Source: Lanius collurio (taxonomy: Eukaryota > Chordata > Aves > Passeriformes > Laniidae). From it: DNA of 64,000 nucleotides. The translations under genes were made by a program, and so were the position numbers. Below, one piece after another: positions 21,274 through 34,600 of the stretch. The notes below the pieces were generated by a model. That model was not told the origin of the DNA, did no database searches, and saw only the letters and a program-made list of their open reading frames with translations. Positions within the stretch are counted from its first letter, which is position 1, and each line of letters begins with the position of its first letter. The DNA is taken from assembly GCA_020086605.1 (NCBI GenBank), contig JACBWW010000020.1:15840776-15904775 (forward strand), written 5' to 3'.

Positions 21274-24200
21274 CTTCAAAAAGGAGAAAAGGAATGAGAT
21301 TAAAGTTAGTTAAGACCAAAACTTAAACAGCCTATGAAAAGAAGCCTTTTGCTTTCTCTTTCAGTATAAAATGCAACTGAATAAGCATTTCTTTCCTCTG
21401 GAAAGCACACCATTCCTCTCTCAGCTCTCTTTTACAACCATCACTTTCAATAACTTTTTTTTACCCTTTACTGCACTCGAACCACTCTTCAGCTGCCTGT
21501 TATCAAAAAGTAGAATAGCAAGGCCAGGTTCAGTGAGATTCCTTTGGCACAAGGCAGAGCCAAGGGACCAACTCCCCTGAAGTGAACTCCTCCTTGTGTG
21601 CCCACAGAACATGACCACATCCCACAGCATCCATACACATCCTCAAGCAGAACAAAGGCCATGTGAACACTGAAGTCTGCCCCGGAAGAATCCTTGCTCA
21701 CATTCTGGTTTTTATTTAGTTTTGCAGGGAAGAAAAACTGTAAGAAAGCAAGCTGTGAAAGCTCTCAAGGGCTGCAATTTCATGAGAACACCATTTTCTT
21801 AAAATCCTCATTTTCCTTAGCCTTTTCCATTAAGAAATCTGCGACCCATCAGTGTCTCAGAAACCTTATTCTTTCACTTGAAATTCTCTTCTTGGGTTAC
21901 TACATTGAAATCTTTGTAACTTTCTTCCTGATTTACTATGGAAATTAAAGGACTTAACATGATCCAAATAATTCTCCCAGACACTGATGTTTTGTGAAGC
22001 TGAGGGAACATGGGAGTTCTCACCAATCTTTCAGCACAGGGAAGGGGTAATTATATTAAATTAAACACATTTAGTCTAGATATTAGGAAGAAATTTTTTA
22101 CCATAAGTGTGGTGAAACACTGGACATGGATGCCCCATCCCTGGAAACATTCAAGGTCATGTTGGACAGGGCTCTGAGCAGCCCAACCTAGTCAACAATG
22201 TCCCTGCTCATTGCAGGGAGCTTAGACTAGACAACCATTACAGGTCCTTTTCAACACAAAGTATTCAATGCTTCTACGAATTTTGCTTAAAATAAATCAG
22301 TACATGACAAATCAGTAACAAAAGATTAAATCAGTAAAAGTTACCTTATTAGCAGCTTCCAGTGCGTTTATTAGGTTCTGCAACTCTTCCTTATTCATCT
22401 CTATAGAAATCGGCTTAATTTCACCATTTTCTCTCACATCCAAATCAAGATTGAGGAGTGGCATTTGCAGCATGGAGATCTTATCACTGGAGAGAGCGAG
22501 CTACACAGATTGACAAAACATCAATAAAGCGGAAGGTGGAGCCATTAAATTTTTAGTCTTTCATAATATCACATTTGTACTTTATACTGAACTTGTAATA
22601 CCAGAACAAACATCAGTATGACAAAACTAACTTCACACAAGTCATCTCTGCTGCTTCCAGGGTTTCTTCCTCTCTTATTGAGATTGTTTGTTTGTTAATA
22701 CCAACAATATATTGAATAAAGACTGCCTCTTCACAGCAACACACTTGTCAAAATCAATTTGTTAAAATTACTGGGCTGCCACATCTTTGTATTCTAGGTG
22801 AAAAGAAAGGATACATTTGATCATGGCTACTTAATGAAGTATATGAATTCTGAAATCAATATATTCAAATCACTATTCAAATAGGTCTTCTAATCAACAA
22901 GAAGGGTCTTACAGAATGGGATTGTTAGGAGAAAGAGACCTTTATGCATTTTTTAACACCCTGCAGCTGTTCAAACACTTCATCAGATATCCTAATAGAC
23001 AAACACTAATGAAGATTACATGCCAATTGTGCAATTTTTTTTGTTGACTACCATACTCACTCTAGCATAAATAATGCTTTTAAAATGTATTAAAATCAAA
23101 GATCAGTTGATAATACTCTAAGTTAGTATTGTACAGACCTATCTCATTAATTTTAGAGAATAGAATGTGGTAGGGTTCACCCACAGCAAACAAAAAAAAA
23201 TCATAACCAGCTCAAGCAGGAAAAAAAAGTGGTTTTAAGAAAAATAATAGTTCAGACATCTACCAGAAATTTGTGTCACATAATAGAAAGAAATTCAATA
23301 AATTCTCTAGAAGAAAAAATTAAAAGAAGTCACAAACAAAAAACAAGAGTTCACCTAAGTTTGTATTTTTGTTAGCAGTAAACACAGCAAGAGATAAGCC
23401 CAGTAACGGCTCATCTAAAGAATATTATGATGCCATATGTGCTCTTACAAAATCTTGTCTGTTTTGGGCATTGCTCTTTGATTTCCAAAGCTGTTTGCTG
23501 CAGAAATTATTTAGCACTCTTGCTCACGTGGAAAACTACTTAACAGCTCTACAAATCTGTTTAACAGCTCTCATGGTCTAACCAAAAATATAAACAGTAT
23601 AAGTAATGTTTTTAAGTCTTTTATAGAGTTTAATTTAAACCACATGTCCTCATAACCTCAAACCACCATCCTACTTTAGGGAACACCATTATTACTGACT
23701 TTTTACCAAAACAGGAAGTCTAATGATAAATGACTTCAAACTAATTATTAAGGCTTTATTGCAAAAATATAAACATTTGAAAATATCAACAAAACTAATC
23801 CTGAATCAGTCAACTAATCTTAAAATTAGGTATACTTCTTCTTCCTTTGAGAAAAAAATATAATTTATTCAAAATTATAAGAGCATATAAAACTTTCAGG
23901 TGTTCCTGAATAGCACTAAGTTTCCCTGAGCACCTTTAAAAGAAAAGAAAGGAAAAAACAAAACAAAATTTTAAAATTTACTTTGCAGTTTATACACATT
24001 TCTGGCAAGTCTTTATGCGTTATCATTAATATGCTTTTCCAATGCCTATAAAAATTGAACCATTCTGCAGAGGGAGCAGGCCTAACAGGACCATACCAAT
24101 AGTTACTTCTCTGTTGTAGAATACTGCTTTTGAACAACATTAAGGCAACACTCTCACCTTTAACTGCCAGTCAAAATCCTGCAGCTGGGCAGAAGAGATT

Positions 24201-26054
24201 GCATTTACTCTTTCTACCAGGGCATTCCTGATTTCCTCCTTTCTACCTTTCAGACATTTTGTGATTGCTTCTTGGCAGTCTGAATTTAACTCAATTATCT
24301 GCTGAGCAGCCTACAGAAATATAAATAAAAATCATGATTACTTGAACTATGACGCACAGACATAATATGCACCACCTGCAATAACTGTGCTCTGTATATA
24401 TCTAAGCTGATAGCTGTTATACTGGACTTGATTCTTATACTGCCCTTTGTGGCTGCTCTCTGATAGTTAAGAGTCAATGTTTACCACAGCAACACAGACA
24501 AAGAAAATCCTCATTTAAATTAAAAGACACCAGAGAATGGAGGCTTTATCAGCCTTCTTACATGCCACCTGAAAATCCAAAGAACATCACACACCCAAAC
24601 AACGCGGGTTTAGGTCTGTAAGTTTCTCAGTATCAGAGCAGAGGCTAAATACATCAGCTCAACTGAAACACAAATACCCCTCAAGGTCCTCAAGGCTACA
24701 CAGGTGCCTTTCTTTGACCCAGCTGCTAGCAGGTGGTCAAAATACAAGCAGTGTGCAAGACATGAGAATTAACATTTCTAATAATGGAGCAAGATTTTGC
24801 AAAATTGATACCTACTGGAATGTCCTGAATTACAGCCCCTCTACCACATGACTCTCCACTCACAGTCAGATTTTTTACAAAATTTATTTACATACAGTCA
24901 ATATTTTACCACTTCAATGTAGTACTAATGAATAAAGAAAACCAAACAAGAAGGTAAATTGGTTTTATTGCCAATGAGCAGTATTATTTACAGATTATAT
25001 AAACAAATTTAATCTGGTGGTACTCAAAATACCAATTTGAGTGATTAAACTAGTATTTTAACAAGTATCCTGGATACCAAATATTCAAAATCAGCATCAA
25101 TTTCACTTTTTGATACACTGTTGGCAGTGTATGTCCAAATGCTGCTTACCTTCTACCTCTTTAGGCTTAATCTACTACTATTAAAGTGCTGTACTGTAAA
25201 AATATTTCAGGATTAAACAATCGACAAGACTAATCACTTCCGTCACGATCTCTCAAAGCCAAGGCTAACCAGTGATGAGCCCTTACCTCTTCATCAGATA
25301 TATTTTTGCCAACTGCAGTTTTGAAATATGTAATTGTTTCTTCTAAAACCTCCATCCACTCTGACAAGCTCCAAACACTGCTATAATCCTGGTATCGAGG
25401 ATACGCACGGCCACAGATGCCATCCACTATGTTATGAAGGAACTGAAACGATGGGATACACAACTTGTAATTCTCTCACGGTTAACCTACACCTGATATG
25501 ACACTGATGAAGCAATTCAGTTATCACCCCTCCCTTCACTGGGAACTGCCTCTATGCTTCCAGACTGCAGCCCAGGCAAAAAAGCCATGAAGAGGTACTC
25601 CCTGAAGATGAACTGTCCTTCCTTCTCCCCCTAAAGGCAGTTCACAAGGTCTGGCCACAGAAACCATAACGTGATGCAGATTCACCTTATACAAGGACTT
25701 ACAAGGGGTCGGAATAATTGCGTGCGCAACTGCAGTCCTGCTGAGATGCCGCGTCAAAGGGCGCTGCAGTCCCCTGGGCACTGCCGGCTGCACAGCACAA
25801 CCCACACTGCTGACTTTCAAGCCCGCGGGCCCCTCTAGTCTCCCAAAGCACTGTCCCCTGGCACTGCGGCCTGGCAGGAGGGCGGCCCCGCGCCGCCGGC
25901 GGGCCCTGCCCCGTCACAGGTACCGCAGCGCAGCCTAGCATAGCCTAGCCTAGCCCAGTTCAGCTCGGCCCGGCCCAGCTCGGCCCGCCCGGGGACTCGG
26001 GGAGCCCACCTGGAGCGCCCGTCCCGGCGGCAGCTTCTCCAGCAGCCGCGCCAT
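21253..26054 (-). CDS. COMMD8: COMM domain-containing protein 8, complete (176 residues, 5 exons)
   Basis: Subunit of the Commander complex (COMMD proteins with CCDC22/CCDC93), which works in endosomal cargo recycling and NF-kB control; COMMD8 also pairs with COMMD3 (family knowledge). Five minus-strand exons, 26010-26054, 25287-25442, 24158-24310, 22345-22500 and 21253-21273, give 15+52+51+52+6 codons, all with phase-0 junctions. An N-terminal helical domain carries [16 protein letters not shown]; the C-terminal COMM domain begins around residue 110 ([20 protein letters not shown]) and ends EAANKVVLQLK. Length is close to the 183 residues of human COMMD8; the difference is a shorter N-terminus. 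It is convergent with GABRB1 and divergent from ATP10D. No broken exon or missing core residue was seen. Confidence 0.96.
21274..22344 (-). other. COMMD8: COMMD8 intron 4
   Basis: 1.07 kb. Its right part is occupied by a CR1 fragment (22066-22280). The rest has nothing recognisable. Confidence 0.85.
22066..22280 (+). mobile_element. CR1 LINE 3'-end fragment
   Basis: Contains tagatattaggaagaaattt, a ggtgaaacactggac segment, ggatgccccatccctggaaa and a degenerated tail, in the order of the avian CR1 3' end. Plus orientation, therefore antisense to COMMD8, and 5'-truncated. Confidence 0.88.
22345..22500 (-). CDS. COMMD8: COMMD8 exon 4
   Basis: 156 bp, acceptor tgtgtag and donor gtaact. Encodes [20 protein letters not shown], then [15 protein letters not shown] and the C-terminal helix [17 protein letters not shown] of the COMM domain. 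Confidence 0.96.
22501..24157 (-). other. COMMD8: COMMD8 intron 3
   Basis: 1.66-kb AT-rich intron. Nothing recognisable beyond short A runs. Confidence 0.85.
24158..24310 (-). CDS. COMMD8: COMMD8 exon 3
   Basis: 153 bp, acceptor ctgtag and donor gtgaga. Encodes [20 protein letters not shown] ... [14 protein letters not shown]. The Trp in DFDWQ is a conserved COMM-domain residue and marks the start of that domain. Confidence 0.96.
24311..25286 (-). other. COMMD8: COMMD8 intron 2
   Basis: 0.98-kb intron without recognisable elements. Confidence 0.85.
25287..25442 (-). CDS. COMMD8: COMMD8 exon 2
   Basis: 156 bp, acceptor cgtttcag and donor gtaagg on the minus strand. Encodes [20 protein letters not shown] and on to VGKNISDEE, matching the N-terminal helical domain of COMMD8. 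Confidence 0.96.
25443..26009 (-). other. COMMD8: COMMD8 intron 1
   Basis: 0.57-kb intron, its 5' half GC-rich and part of the promoter CpG island. A degenerate agcct/agctc pentamer run lies at about 25930-25985. Confidence 0.85.
26010..26054 (-). CDS. COMMD8: COMMD8 exon 1, coding part
   Basis: ATG (26052-26054) lies in a good initiation context (G at -3, G at +4) and encodes [15 protein letters not shown], ending at CAG before a gtgggc donor. Human COMMD8 has about 22 residues before the conserved LLH; here there are 15. No in-frame upstream ATG exists before 26138, so this start is favoured. An out-of-frame ATG sits upstream at 26096-26098, inside the NRF1 palindrome, and matters only if transcripts start above it. 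Confidence 0.88.
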
Positions 26055-26091
26055 CTCCGGCCCGCCCGCCGCGTGACCGCGCCGGCGGCGG

Positions 26092-26103
26092 CGCGCATGC
26101 GCA
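26092..26103. promoter_or_regulatory. NRF1 binding site (perfect palindrome)
   Basis: CGCGCATGCGCA fits the NRF1 consensus YGCGCAYGCGCR at every position, about 40 bp upstream of the COMMD8 ATG. NRF1 activates many housekeeping CpG-island promoters (known). Confidence 0.75.
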
Positions 26104-28081
26104 CAGGCAAACGCCCGCCCTCCTCTCCCCGGAGTCACGGGTTCGAGTCCCAGCCCCTGCGCGCTGAGTGCCCGGTTCGCTTCGGGGCCCGTGGGTGCTC
26201 TGTGCTACCTTCGCTCAGACGGCCAATGAAGCCACAACCCCCCTAGCTTTTACAAGCTTTTATATGTAATAACAGTTGAGCTATTTTTGCACTCTGCCTG
26301 TCTTGTGGCTTTGCTTTTTCACTCTTAACACGTTAAATTTGCAACTGGTGTCAGGAGAGGAAGCTCAAGGCTTATGACAGGCACTACATCTTCTTTGATA
26401 TTAAATCAAATTGAGGAAGTTAGGAGGAACACTAACTGCAGAAGTCCATGTACAGTGTTTACCGTGAAAAACTCATCTTTTTAATGCATTATCAAAGTGG
26501 GAATTCAATATTAGCCAGACAGTGGAGGAGGTTTATGGAACAGGTTTTCGGCATTGGCAGTGACCTTTCCATGTGTTGAACTGATTGAATGTGAATGCAA
26601 AGAAGCAAAATTGCCCTGATCGCTTTTATGAGAAAACTTGTAAGAATTCAAGTCCCAGCAAGACACAGAACTGCACAGATTGTTATACCTGTAGGCAGAC
26701 TTTATTTCGCTGAAATCACTGGCCTAATTTACAGTCAGTTATGCATATGTTGGTATAACAGTGGGCCATAAGAACATCACAGCAGCTACAAGTCCGTACT
26801 GGTGGTTAGAAGGTCTTTGTAAAAAACCCAGGCTGGTTAAGTCAGTCAGCAGCACAGCCTCTTCACAGACAGGCATGCGGCTTTGTAGGAATGATGTGGT
26901 AGATGGGAGTTTTGGAGAAAAAACACATGGAGAAGAACCGTCTTCATGTTCTGCTGACTGAAAACTTTCAAATTATGCCAGTTTTCCTCAGGGTTTGCTA
27001 CTGCTAGTAGATGAGACTTTTAGGAAAGATTTCTTGAAATTTTATTCAATTTTATTATGGAGAAATTACTCAAACCTGCTGTTAAAATGAGAAGTAGATT
27101 AAATTTTGAATTGATAATAATTTCCTTTATTCTCCTAGAATTTTCTTTGTTAGGTAATTGGAAACCTATCCACTTTGACTATACTATGTTGCACACTACA
27201 AAACAGAGCACAAGGGGGAGCGTCTGCTTCAAACAAAATAGATCCAGAGACTACAGGAGAAAACACGAAGGTGATCCAGACTTGGAATGAAGTAATTTTT
27301 GAAGTAAAGAGAAAGGTAGTGAGAGTCCCATTCAGTTGAAAGGGATCAAAGAAGTGAAAAATGAAAGAGGGCAAAGATGTAACACATGAAGACAAGAACA
27401 GAGAGAAGAGGGTAGGACACTGCCATCCTCAGTGATGCTATCCCAGCGAACATTTTCAGAGCAGCTAATTTTTTGCAGATCCAAAGAGTAAAGAATTTCA
27501 CTTTTCATTTTTCACATATATGTATTTTAAAAGTAATATTTTTGATTCAGCCTGTTGGTCTATGAGGAGCAAAGTCAGACTGACTCAAGGACTCAAGGAA
27601 ACCACAGCTGGGTTAACTAAATCCATGTTTTGGAGCCCATGTTCAGCTGCAGTGAAGTAGGGGATATAAAGCTGGCCTTTGGCAGTTTGGACTTAGTTTG
27701 AACCTGCATTATTTGGATCTGCCATCAAGTCTTAACCTTTAAAAATACCTGCTTTTCATGCTTCTGTACCACAGCAATAACAACCCACCCCACCTCTTGA
27801 AGTTAAGCTCTCAAATAACCACAAAATCAGGGAGGGAAACTTGTAGAACAGTAACTACATAGGCAAGAGATTCAAGAGCAGCAAGGAAAGAAGCAATTTT
27901 ATGAGAGAAAAGTGTAGAGTGAACTTGTATTATTTTATCCACATTGCTGATGACTTGTAGAGGTGTTTGCTTACTTATAACCCACAAACTAAACTACAGT
28001 AATTAAATCCATTTTAAGATCAATCCATTTGTTGTCCTTGGTTTTGGAAGAATGGCAATAATTAAAACATTGGGAAATAAC

Positions 28082-28102
28082 TTAATAACCAGAGGTTATT
28101 AA
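28082..28102. repeat. Perfect inverted repeat with 9-bp arms
   Basis: ttaataacc, spacer aga, ggttattaa. It sits at the edge of a TA-rich tract running to about 28205. Could form a small cruciform; no function is implied. Confidence 0.9.
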
Positions 28103-31100
28103 TATTATATTAGCATACCTTTTATCATAACAATATAGTAATAATTATTCATGATTATATATAAGATACAGTAATTGTTATATATAATGTGTATATAATG
28201 TAGTAGCATAATGTTTTACATTGCTCTAAGTATATCCAGCTGGGGAGAATATCCAAGCACCAGTATGAGTGTCCCAAAAGGAACTATTAAACAGGGATGT
28301 CAATAGAAATAAATAGGTAACTTTGTATTTTACCAACACAAAGGGGACAGTAAACATATTTTTTAAATGCAGTGGAAACATTGAGACTGCAAGTTTAGAT
28401 TATGCTGAGCTAAATGTGGGTTGCCGTGGAAAAGGGAGGTCCTCTAGTCCTTGTTGCCAGCTCTGCTTCCTCTCCCTGACCCTCATGCCAGCACTAGGGT
28501 GCCTGGGTCTGCAGGATGAAACTGCAGCTGATGTGGATGAAAAGTAATTTTATTTTTGCACTCTTTTTTTTTTTCATGGGTTAGATTTCCACCACAAACA
28601 GCACCACTTCTGACAGAAGTGACCTTTGCGGTTAGGACCGAGGGGAAAAACAAAATGGCAGCCCATACTTAAATGAAATTGGTTGACACATGATTATCAA
28701 TCAGTGAACCACTTTAATTATTGAACCAGGAATCTTGAAAGATTTTGTAGAAACTTACGTATAATTATCATCAAAGTGATATGCTGCAGCTGAAGGAGAC
28801 TGAAAATAACGTATCTCTATTTAATTTTTACACTCTGATGAGCCAGTGAAGTTTGGAAGTGAGGCTGAATGAAAATGTCACTGATGTGCATAACCTATTT
28901 GCTCTTCATAATCCATAATCATAATTCCTCCCAAATGCCAAATCTCAAATTTCTCAAATAATTTTACTTGTAAATTTTAAATATACAAAAACATGAGAAG
29001 TTTTGGTTCTTTCCCCAGTCCCTATTCTGTAAATATAATACTCATGTATTCACTCTTTGAGACATGAGGAGTACAGTGAGTCATTCACAGTGGACACAGT
29101 CTATGTTCACCCACAGCTTTACACTTGTCTCTATCGTGTCTCCTTTTTCCAGTAAGAGGTGTACCAAGAGGAACTTCCTTAAATCTTCTTGAATTCACTT
29201 CTCATTGATATTTCAAAATCATCTTGTTGGTTTCTGTAGCAATTCTGTCCTTCCCACAGACTGCACTGAAGAACTAGCAATAGCTCTGAGGGACATTCCT
29301 GTGGTTCACCACCACCTTAGAGTCACACAGTTTATATACTGAACTCTGTAGTGCCTTCCATGGACAAAAACATACTGAAGAGATCATTCAAAAGAGCTCT
29401 GCTACACTGTAAGGTCTTCAGTGAGAAACTGCTACTCTTGGAAACACTCCAAGAATACTTAGAAGTACCAGATGGAAAAAATATTGTACATATTGCTTGA
29501 AATCGGTTAATATCATAGGCTTGTAAAGTGTCTGTACTATGTACATCTCAACACCTGCCTAGCTAAGGTAGCAGAAGAGCCAGGAGCTGGTGTCACACCC
29601 AATATTCTGCAGGATAGAGGCAGAGGAATAACTTAGACCAGAAGAGTGACATACTACATATTCCAAGGAACTTGAGCCCTATACCCACTAAAACAACAGC
29701 TCAAAAGACACTAAAAAAACAGCTCAAAAACTGGAGTCTGTAGCTGGGACTCTGCTCATGAGTACCACTGGTCACCATCTTTTATAAACACCTGGGCACT
29801 CAGACCTAGCTGGCCTTTCCTCTCCTGTCTCATTTTGCATAAGCTTCTTTGATTGGAAAGGGAGGAGTCTTCATCTGCCATCCTACAAGAATATTTATGA
29901 ATATTGTTCTAATTCTCCTTTCTACAATTCAGACCCTTTATTCTTATCCCATGCTCAGGGAACATGCAGAAAGTTTATTTTTATCTGCTCTATTGATACC
30001 ATCTTCTAAGGAAAAATCTATTGTCGGCATTTCTATCCTTCTATGTCCCTTTCTTCATGCTTAAAAATTCTAGGTGAACTGAACACCAGGTACACATCAG
30101 GACTGGAATTTTACTCACAATGTTCAGGTCTAATGGTTGTAATGTCTGGAATTCAGAATTACAACAACAGAAAATTAGTAATCCCTTTTAGGGCAGATGT
30201 AGTAAAACTTCAAGCCAAATATTACCTTGTTTCTCCAAGCCTAACCTTAAGATTTCAGTATTAATAATGAATGGTAAAAGTGTGCTGGTGCTTTTCAAAA
30301 ATCTTTGGACATCATAAAACCAGAAAAGAAAATGGCCAGTAGGTAGATTATGGTGACTCTTAACTGTAGTAGTAAACAACAATTAGTAGATGCTGGAATA
30401 TGCTGCATAGCCAGTTGTACCAATGCGTCATAATAGCAGTGGGGAAAAAGTATTCCTGAAATAATGAACAGCCCACTACATACATCCCATCTACACAGGG
30501 ACTTCATGGACTCTATTTCTTATGTAGCTCTGAGTTGAGAGCTACTGTTACAGCTACTCTAGATTTTATTTTTATCCCATCATATTTTGAAATGAAATGG
30601 AAACAGCAGTTGGTGAAAGTTACACTGGCAATACTCTGTTTCTGCTGACAGAGGTGGTTTCAACCAAGGACATGTAAAGAGAAGGTAATTTTGACAGACT
30701 AAGAAAAAGCAGTTTGTTTATAGAGATACATCCAGAGTAAGGCACAGTAGTGTTTTTTTACTTAATCCCTTCCAGGGTAAATACACTCAACTTCCTCCCA
30801 GGGCAAACGGCCTTGTGATTTGTAAGTCTTTCTCAGTCTTGTCAGTCTGTGTCCAGCTTGGAAGCACATTGTATTAGCCAGATTGTCTGGACTTCTTTGT
30901 AGTCTCCAAATAATACACTATGGAGCAGATTTTCACATCCCTATTTCCTACCTCTGCTTATCTTTTCCATGGGAAATAACAATTGAATTGACTTCTTCAA
31001 AACAAATCAAAACAAATAATATGAAAGTGACAACTTCTCACAATGCTAACTGACTATTCAAATATTAATTTGAAAACTAGATTTTTAGAAGCAGTTGTCA

Positions 31101-31676
31101 GAGTCCTGGACAGCTTCTGCATATTTACCAGCTTTTCAAACCTTGCTAGCTCTCGCTGTGGTTGTATAACCACCATGACCCGTGCCCTCCATGACTCCTG
31201 GGACAAATTGTGCTTTGAATCATATTACTGTAATTCCCCTTTTATTTTTTTCTTTTCAGTTTGAGAGTGCCTCAAATTAGCAAAGACACAAAAAGAAGAG
31301 AGGCACCTCTTTGCATTGGAAATGTTCTTATAGCTTAGTTGCTGATTAATAAGACACTATGCCAATACAAATATCTCAGCTTGTCTACGTATAATCTCTC
31401 TTGGTACAAAAAAAATAAGTTCTAATTTTCCAAAAACACATTACCAGCCAACTGATGAAGTCTGGAAGCCCTCTAGTTCATGCACAATTGCAAGAGTTTT
31501 GTACACAGGAAAATGGTACATACAAATAGGGTTTGCTATTGTAATAATGATTAGTAAAAATTGGAATAATGAATAAAATAATGAATCTTATTATGTGGGT
31601 AACAGTAGTATTTTGATTTGTATTTTGCTTACACCAAATTTTCAATGAAGTAGCTGATATTCTGATATTTCCTTTG

Positions 31677-31694
31677 TTTTTTTTTTTTTTTTTT
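31677..31694. repeat. 18-bp poly(T) run
   Basis: Uninterrupted T18. No LINE, SINE or processed-gene body was found attached on either side. Confidence 0.95.
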
Positions 31695-34600
31695 AGAGTT
31701 ACTCTGGAGCAAATTCTAGAGAAGAGCTCTCTAGAAAATTTGTTTGCCTTGTGAATACCTGTCCTCCTTGTCCTTCCAGTTGGCACAATAAACAATGTGG
31801 TAAAAAATTTTCATTTCATTTCACAATTTGGAGAATATTTCCAGAGAAATATTCAGTAACTTAAAATAGAAAATTTACAATTATGTTAATTTTCCTAGTT
31901 TTCCTTAAGTAGTTCTACTTGTAGGAGCACAAGGAGGAGAACATATAAATTGTTCACTTGAAAATGGGACATGTTTTTTCCTCATGTTATTTACAATGGA
32001 ATATTTGATATAAAGTTCTAGCAAAGAGCAGTTGGTTTAATATTTTTCCATAGTGCAGGCTACAAGTAAACCCTAGGCTTTCTTCTGAGTTTGAACTTGA
32101 CCTACAATACCTGAGAAAGTATAAATCTCTCTTGTCTTTACCATGGATATGGCTTTTCACTAATTCATCTTGGATCTGTGTTGCACTGGGCTGAGTGAAT
32201 CAGAAACACCCATGTGGTAACATTTCTTCCAAGTTAGCTAAAGCTGTACTTGTGGGTTTTTTCAGTCTTGGTCTGTCTTTGTTTATACGTTATCTTGCTT
32301 TACACTGGCTCTAGAAGGTGAAATGATCAGATATAATGTCTGCTGGGACAAAGTTTCACCTTCAAAAATGTTTCAATATTCATGAACCATAAAAATTAGA
32401 TACTTTTATTGGGCTGTCTTGTGGACACTTTTAACTTGATACTTGGTTTCCTAACCACAAATTAACTTTTTAGTGGGAAACCAGCCTTGGATTTTCCCTT
32501 GTGGAAAATACCTGAGAGAATCAACAAGTCTAAGTGGTATCTTCATATCCATCTGCTGGATTAATTTTATTTGTTCAAGAAACGTATACAGTAATTGTGG
32601 CATAGGTAACTACGTTAGAATATTGAAAAAATTTGCTTGGCAGGTTGGAGTCACCATCCAGCACAAATTGTTTTAGAAAAATATAATAGGAAAAAACCCT
32701 TGAAAAATATTATAACCCAGACAATAACTTTATACAAGCAAAGATAGAGAAAAAAGCAGCAATTACTAATATTTCATTTGATATCACTGACTTGGGTCCT
32801 TTTGTTAGCTTATAAAGTGGTTTGATAAAAAGAAAGTGTAGAATTAAGGGTATTTCTGGACCCGATAAATTCAACAACTCAACTTGCTTCTATATACAAG
32901 GAAAAGGAAGGCACATAAGTACATATCATAAGTGCATATCAAAAGTGTTTTGACACAAAATGAAACTGTAACAGTGTAAACCAGCTAATGACAAGTTTAC
33001 ATCTGTAGATAAGGTTGAAGATTAGCCATGGGAAATTGCCACATCAGAGTAAACAGAAAAGGAAGGAATTAAGCAATTTTCCCCAGTGCCTCCATTTGCC
33101 TACGTGCAATTCCACTTAGCCAGAACTACTTTCCAATCATACACACCTTTCCATCAAGTAGCAGCATTAGATGGTGTTCTCTTTCTTTAGGGTTAGATTT
33201 GTGTCTTCTTATTAAACGGGCCCTTGTTAGTTCATAGGGCGTGAACATGGACTGTTAGAAGCTGGAGTCTCCCCAGCTGAGATTACCAACTCAGCTTCTC
33301 TATTAGATAAAGTAAAAATGTCAGGATACAGGACAAGAGGTAAATTCCTGCTAAATTATGAGCTGCAGCAAGTTGATTGTATCTAATTTAAAATAATTTT
33401 CTGCTTGTCCTGTTAATTCAGAGCCTCTTAACAGTGAAAGACTTTCAGATTCCTTGTTAAATTCCAGCTGATAATTACTTTCTGCAGAACGAAAATATCT
33501 AGAACAAAATCATCTTAGTGGCTTTTGGGATGGAAATTCTTAATACACACAATGCCAGACCTCAGTGAGTGATAGTCAGTAAGTCCCATGCCAATAATAG
33601 TAACTGCTACTGGTTGCTAATAACTGCTCTCCAGAATTGGCATCTAATGCCAGCTTCCTGATTTCTTCCATTCTGCAGTTGCCTAAACATGATGGTATAA
33701 ATCACATGAGGATTACATGAGTGAGCATTAGTCAGTTATTCCCTTAAAACTTGTCCACACAAGCTATGTCACAGCAATTTATCCAACATTAAGAAAGGTC
33801 TGAATGGATGTTAAACTGCATTACACCTTTGGCTGGACACTTGTATTCAAAATTTAGTTAGCCTTCAGTCAGTTTGATATGATTCATTCTTATCTGGTTT
33901 ACTTTAGCAAAACAAAGGTGGATTGATAAACACCAGGAACAAAAAGAATTTTTTAATGGAAGCAGTGGTCATCGCTAGTATAAGGGCAAATGGGGATGAA
34001 ATTGAGTTGAGAAGCTAGAAGATAATTCTTAACCCTCATAGCAACCACACTCTAGGGCAGTTTTTCAGTACAGTAGTATGAGCAAAATACCTAACTAGTT
34101 TTAGATAAAGTTCAGTCAGCTTATGAACCAGACTGTACAGCATGCTTGCAATAACAAGAATTTAATGACCCTGAAAGTGCCTTTCAGGAAAGTTCCCATG
34201 ATAATATTTACATACAACTCTCCCTCTCTCAAGACTTGCAAAATATACATAATTTACATAGAATATATCTTGCACTATAAAAACATTAAAACAAATTATC
34301 AGTCTTTCTAACTGAGCATGTAGGCTCAGATTCACTAACAAACACTTTCATGTTGAATTGTTTGTTCTCCCTTGTTTCCATTTTTTATTTGTAACCTGAA
34401 AATAGTAATACCATCTTGTCTCACAGGGAGCAATGAAGGAAAATTCTTAACCATTTATAAAATGCTCACTCCAGTCATAAAAAAATCTCCTCATGAGGAA
34501 ATCAATAAACCAGTACAGATCTAGACAGTGTATGGTAAATAAAGGCTATGGCCACCCACAGACTAAAGCAGATAAACAGCTGTTTTGTTCTATCTGTCCT

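Larger units (their letters stand above)
25720..26180 (-). promoter_or_regulatory. COMMD8: CpG-island promoter of COMMD8
   Basis: Abrupt rise in GC and CpG density against AT-rich flanks, centred on coding exon 1 and its leader. No TATA box is visible, as expected for a housekeeping promoter. The transcription start should lie within about 26060-26180. Confidence 0.85.

Noticed and set aside
25835..26110. Overlapping minus-strand frames of 80-91 residues in the COMMD8 island.
   Set aside because: They are out-of-frame or read into intron 1; only the 15 codons ending at 26010 continue into COMMD8 exon 2.
26140..26150. GGTTCGAGTCC, a perfect tRNA B-box.
   Set aside because: No A-box, anticodon arm or acceptor stem can be built from the preceding 70 bases, so no tRNA gene is present; likely chance or a relic.
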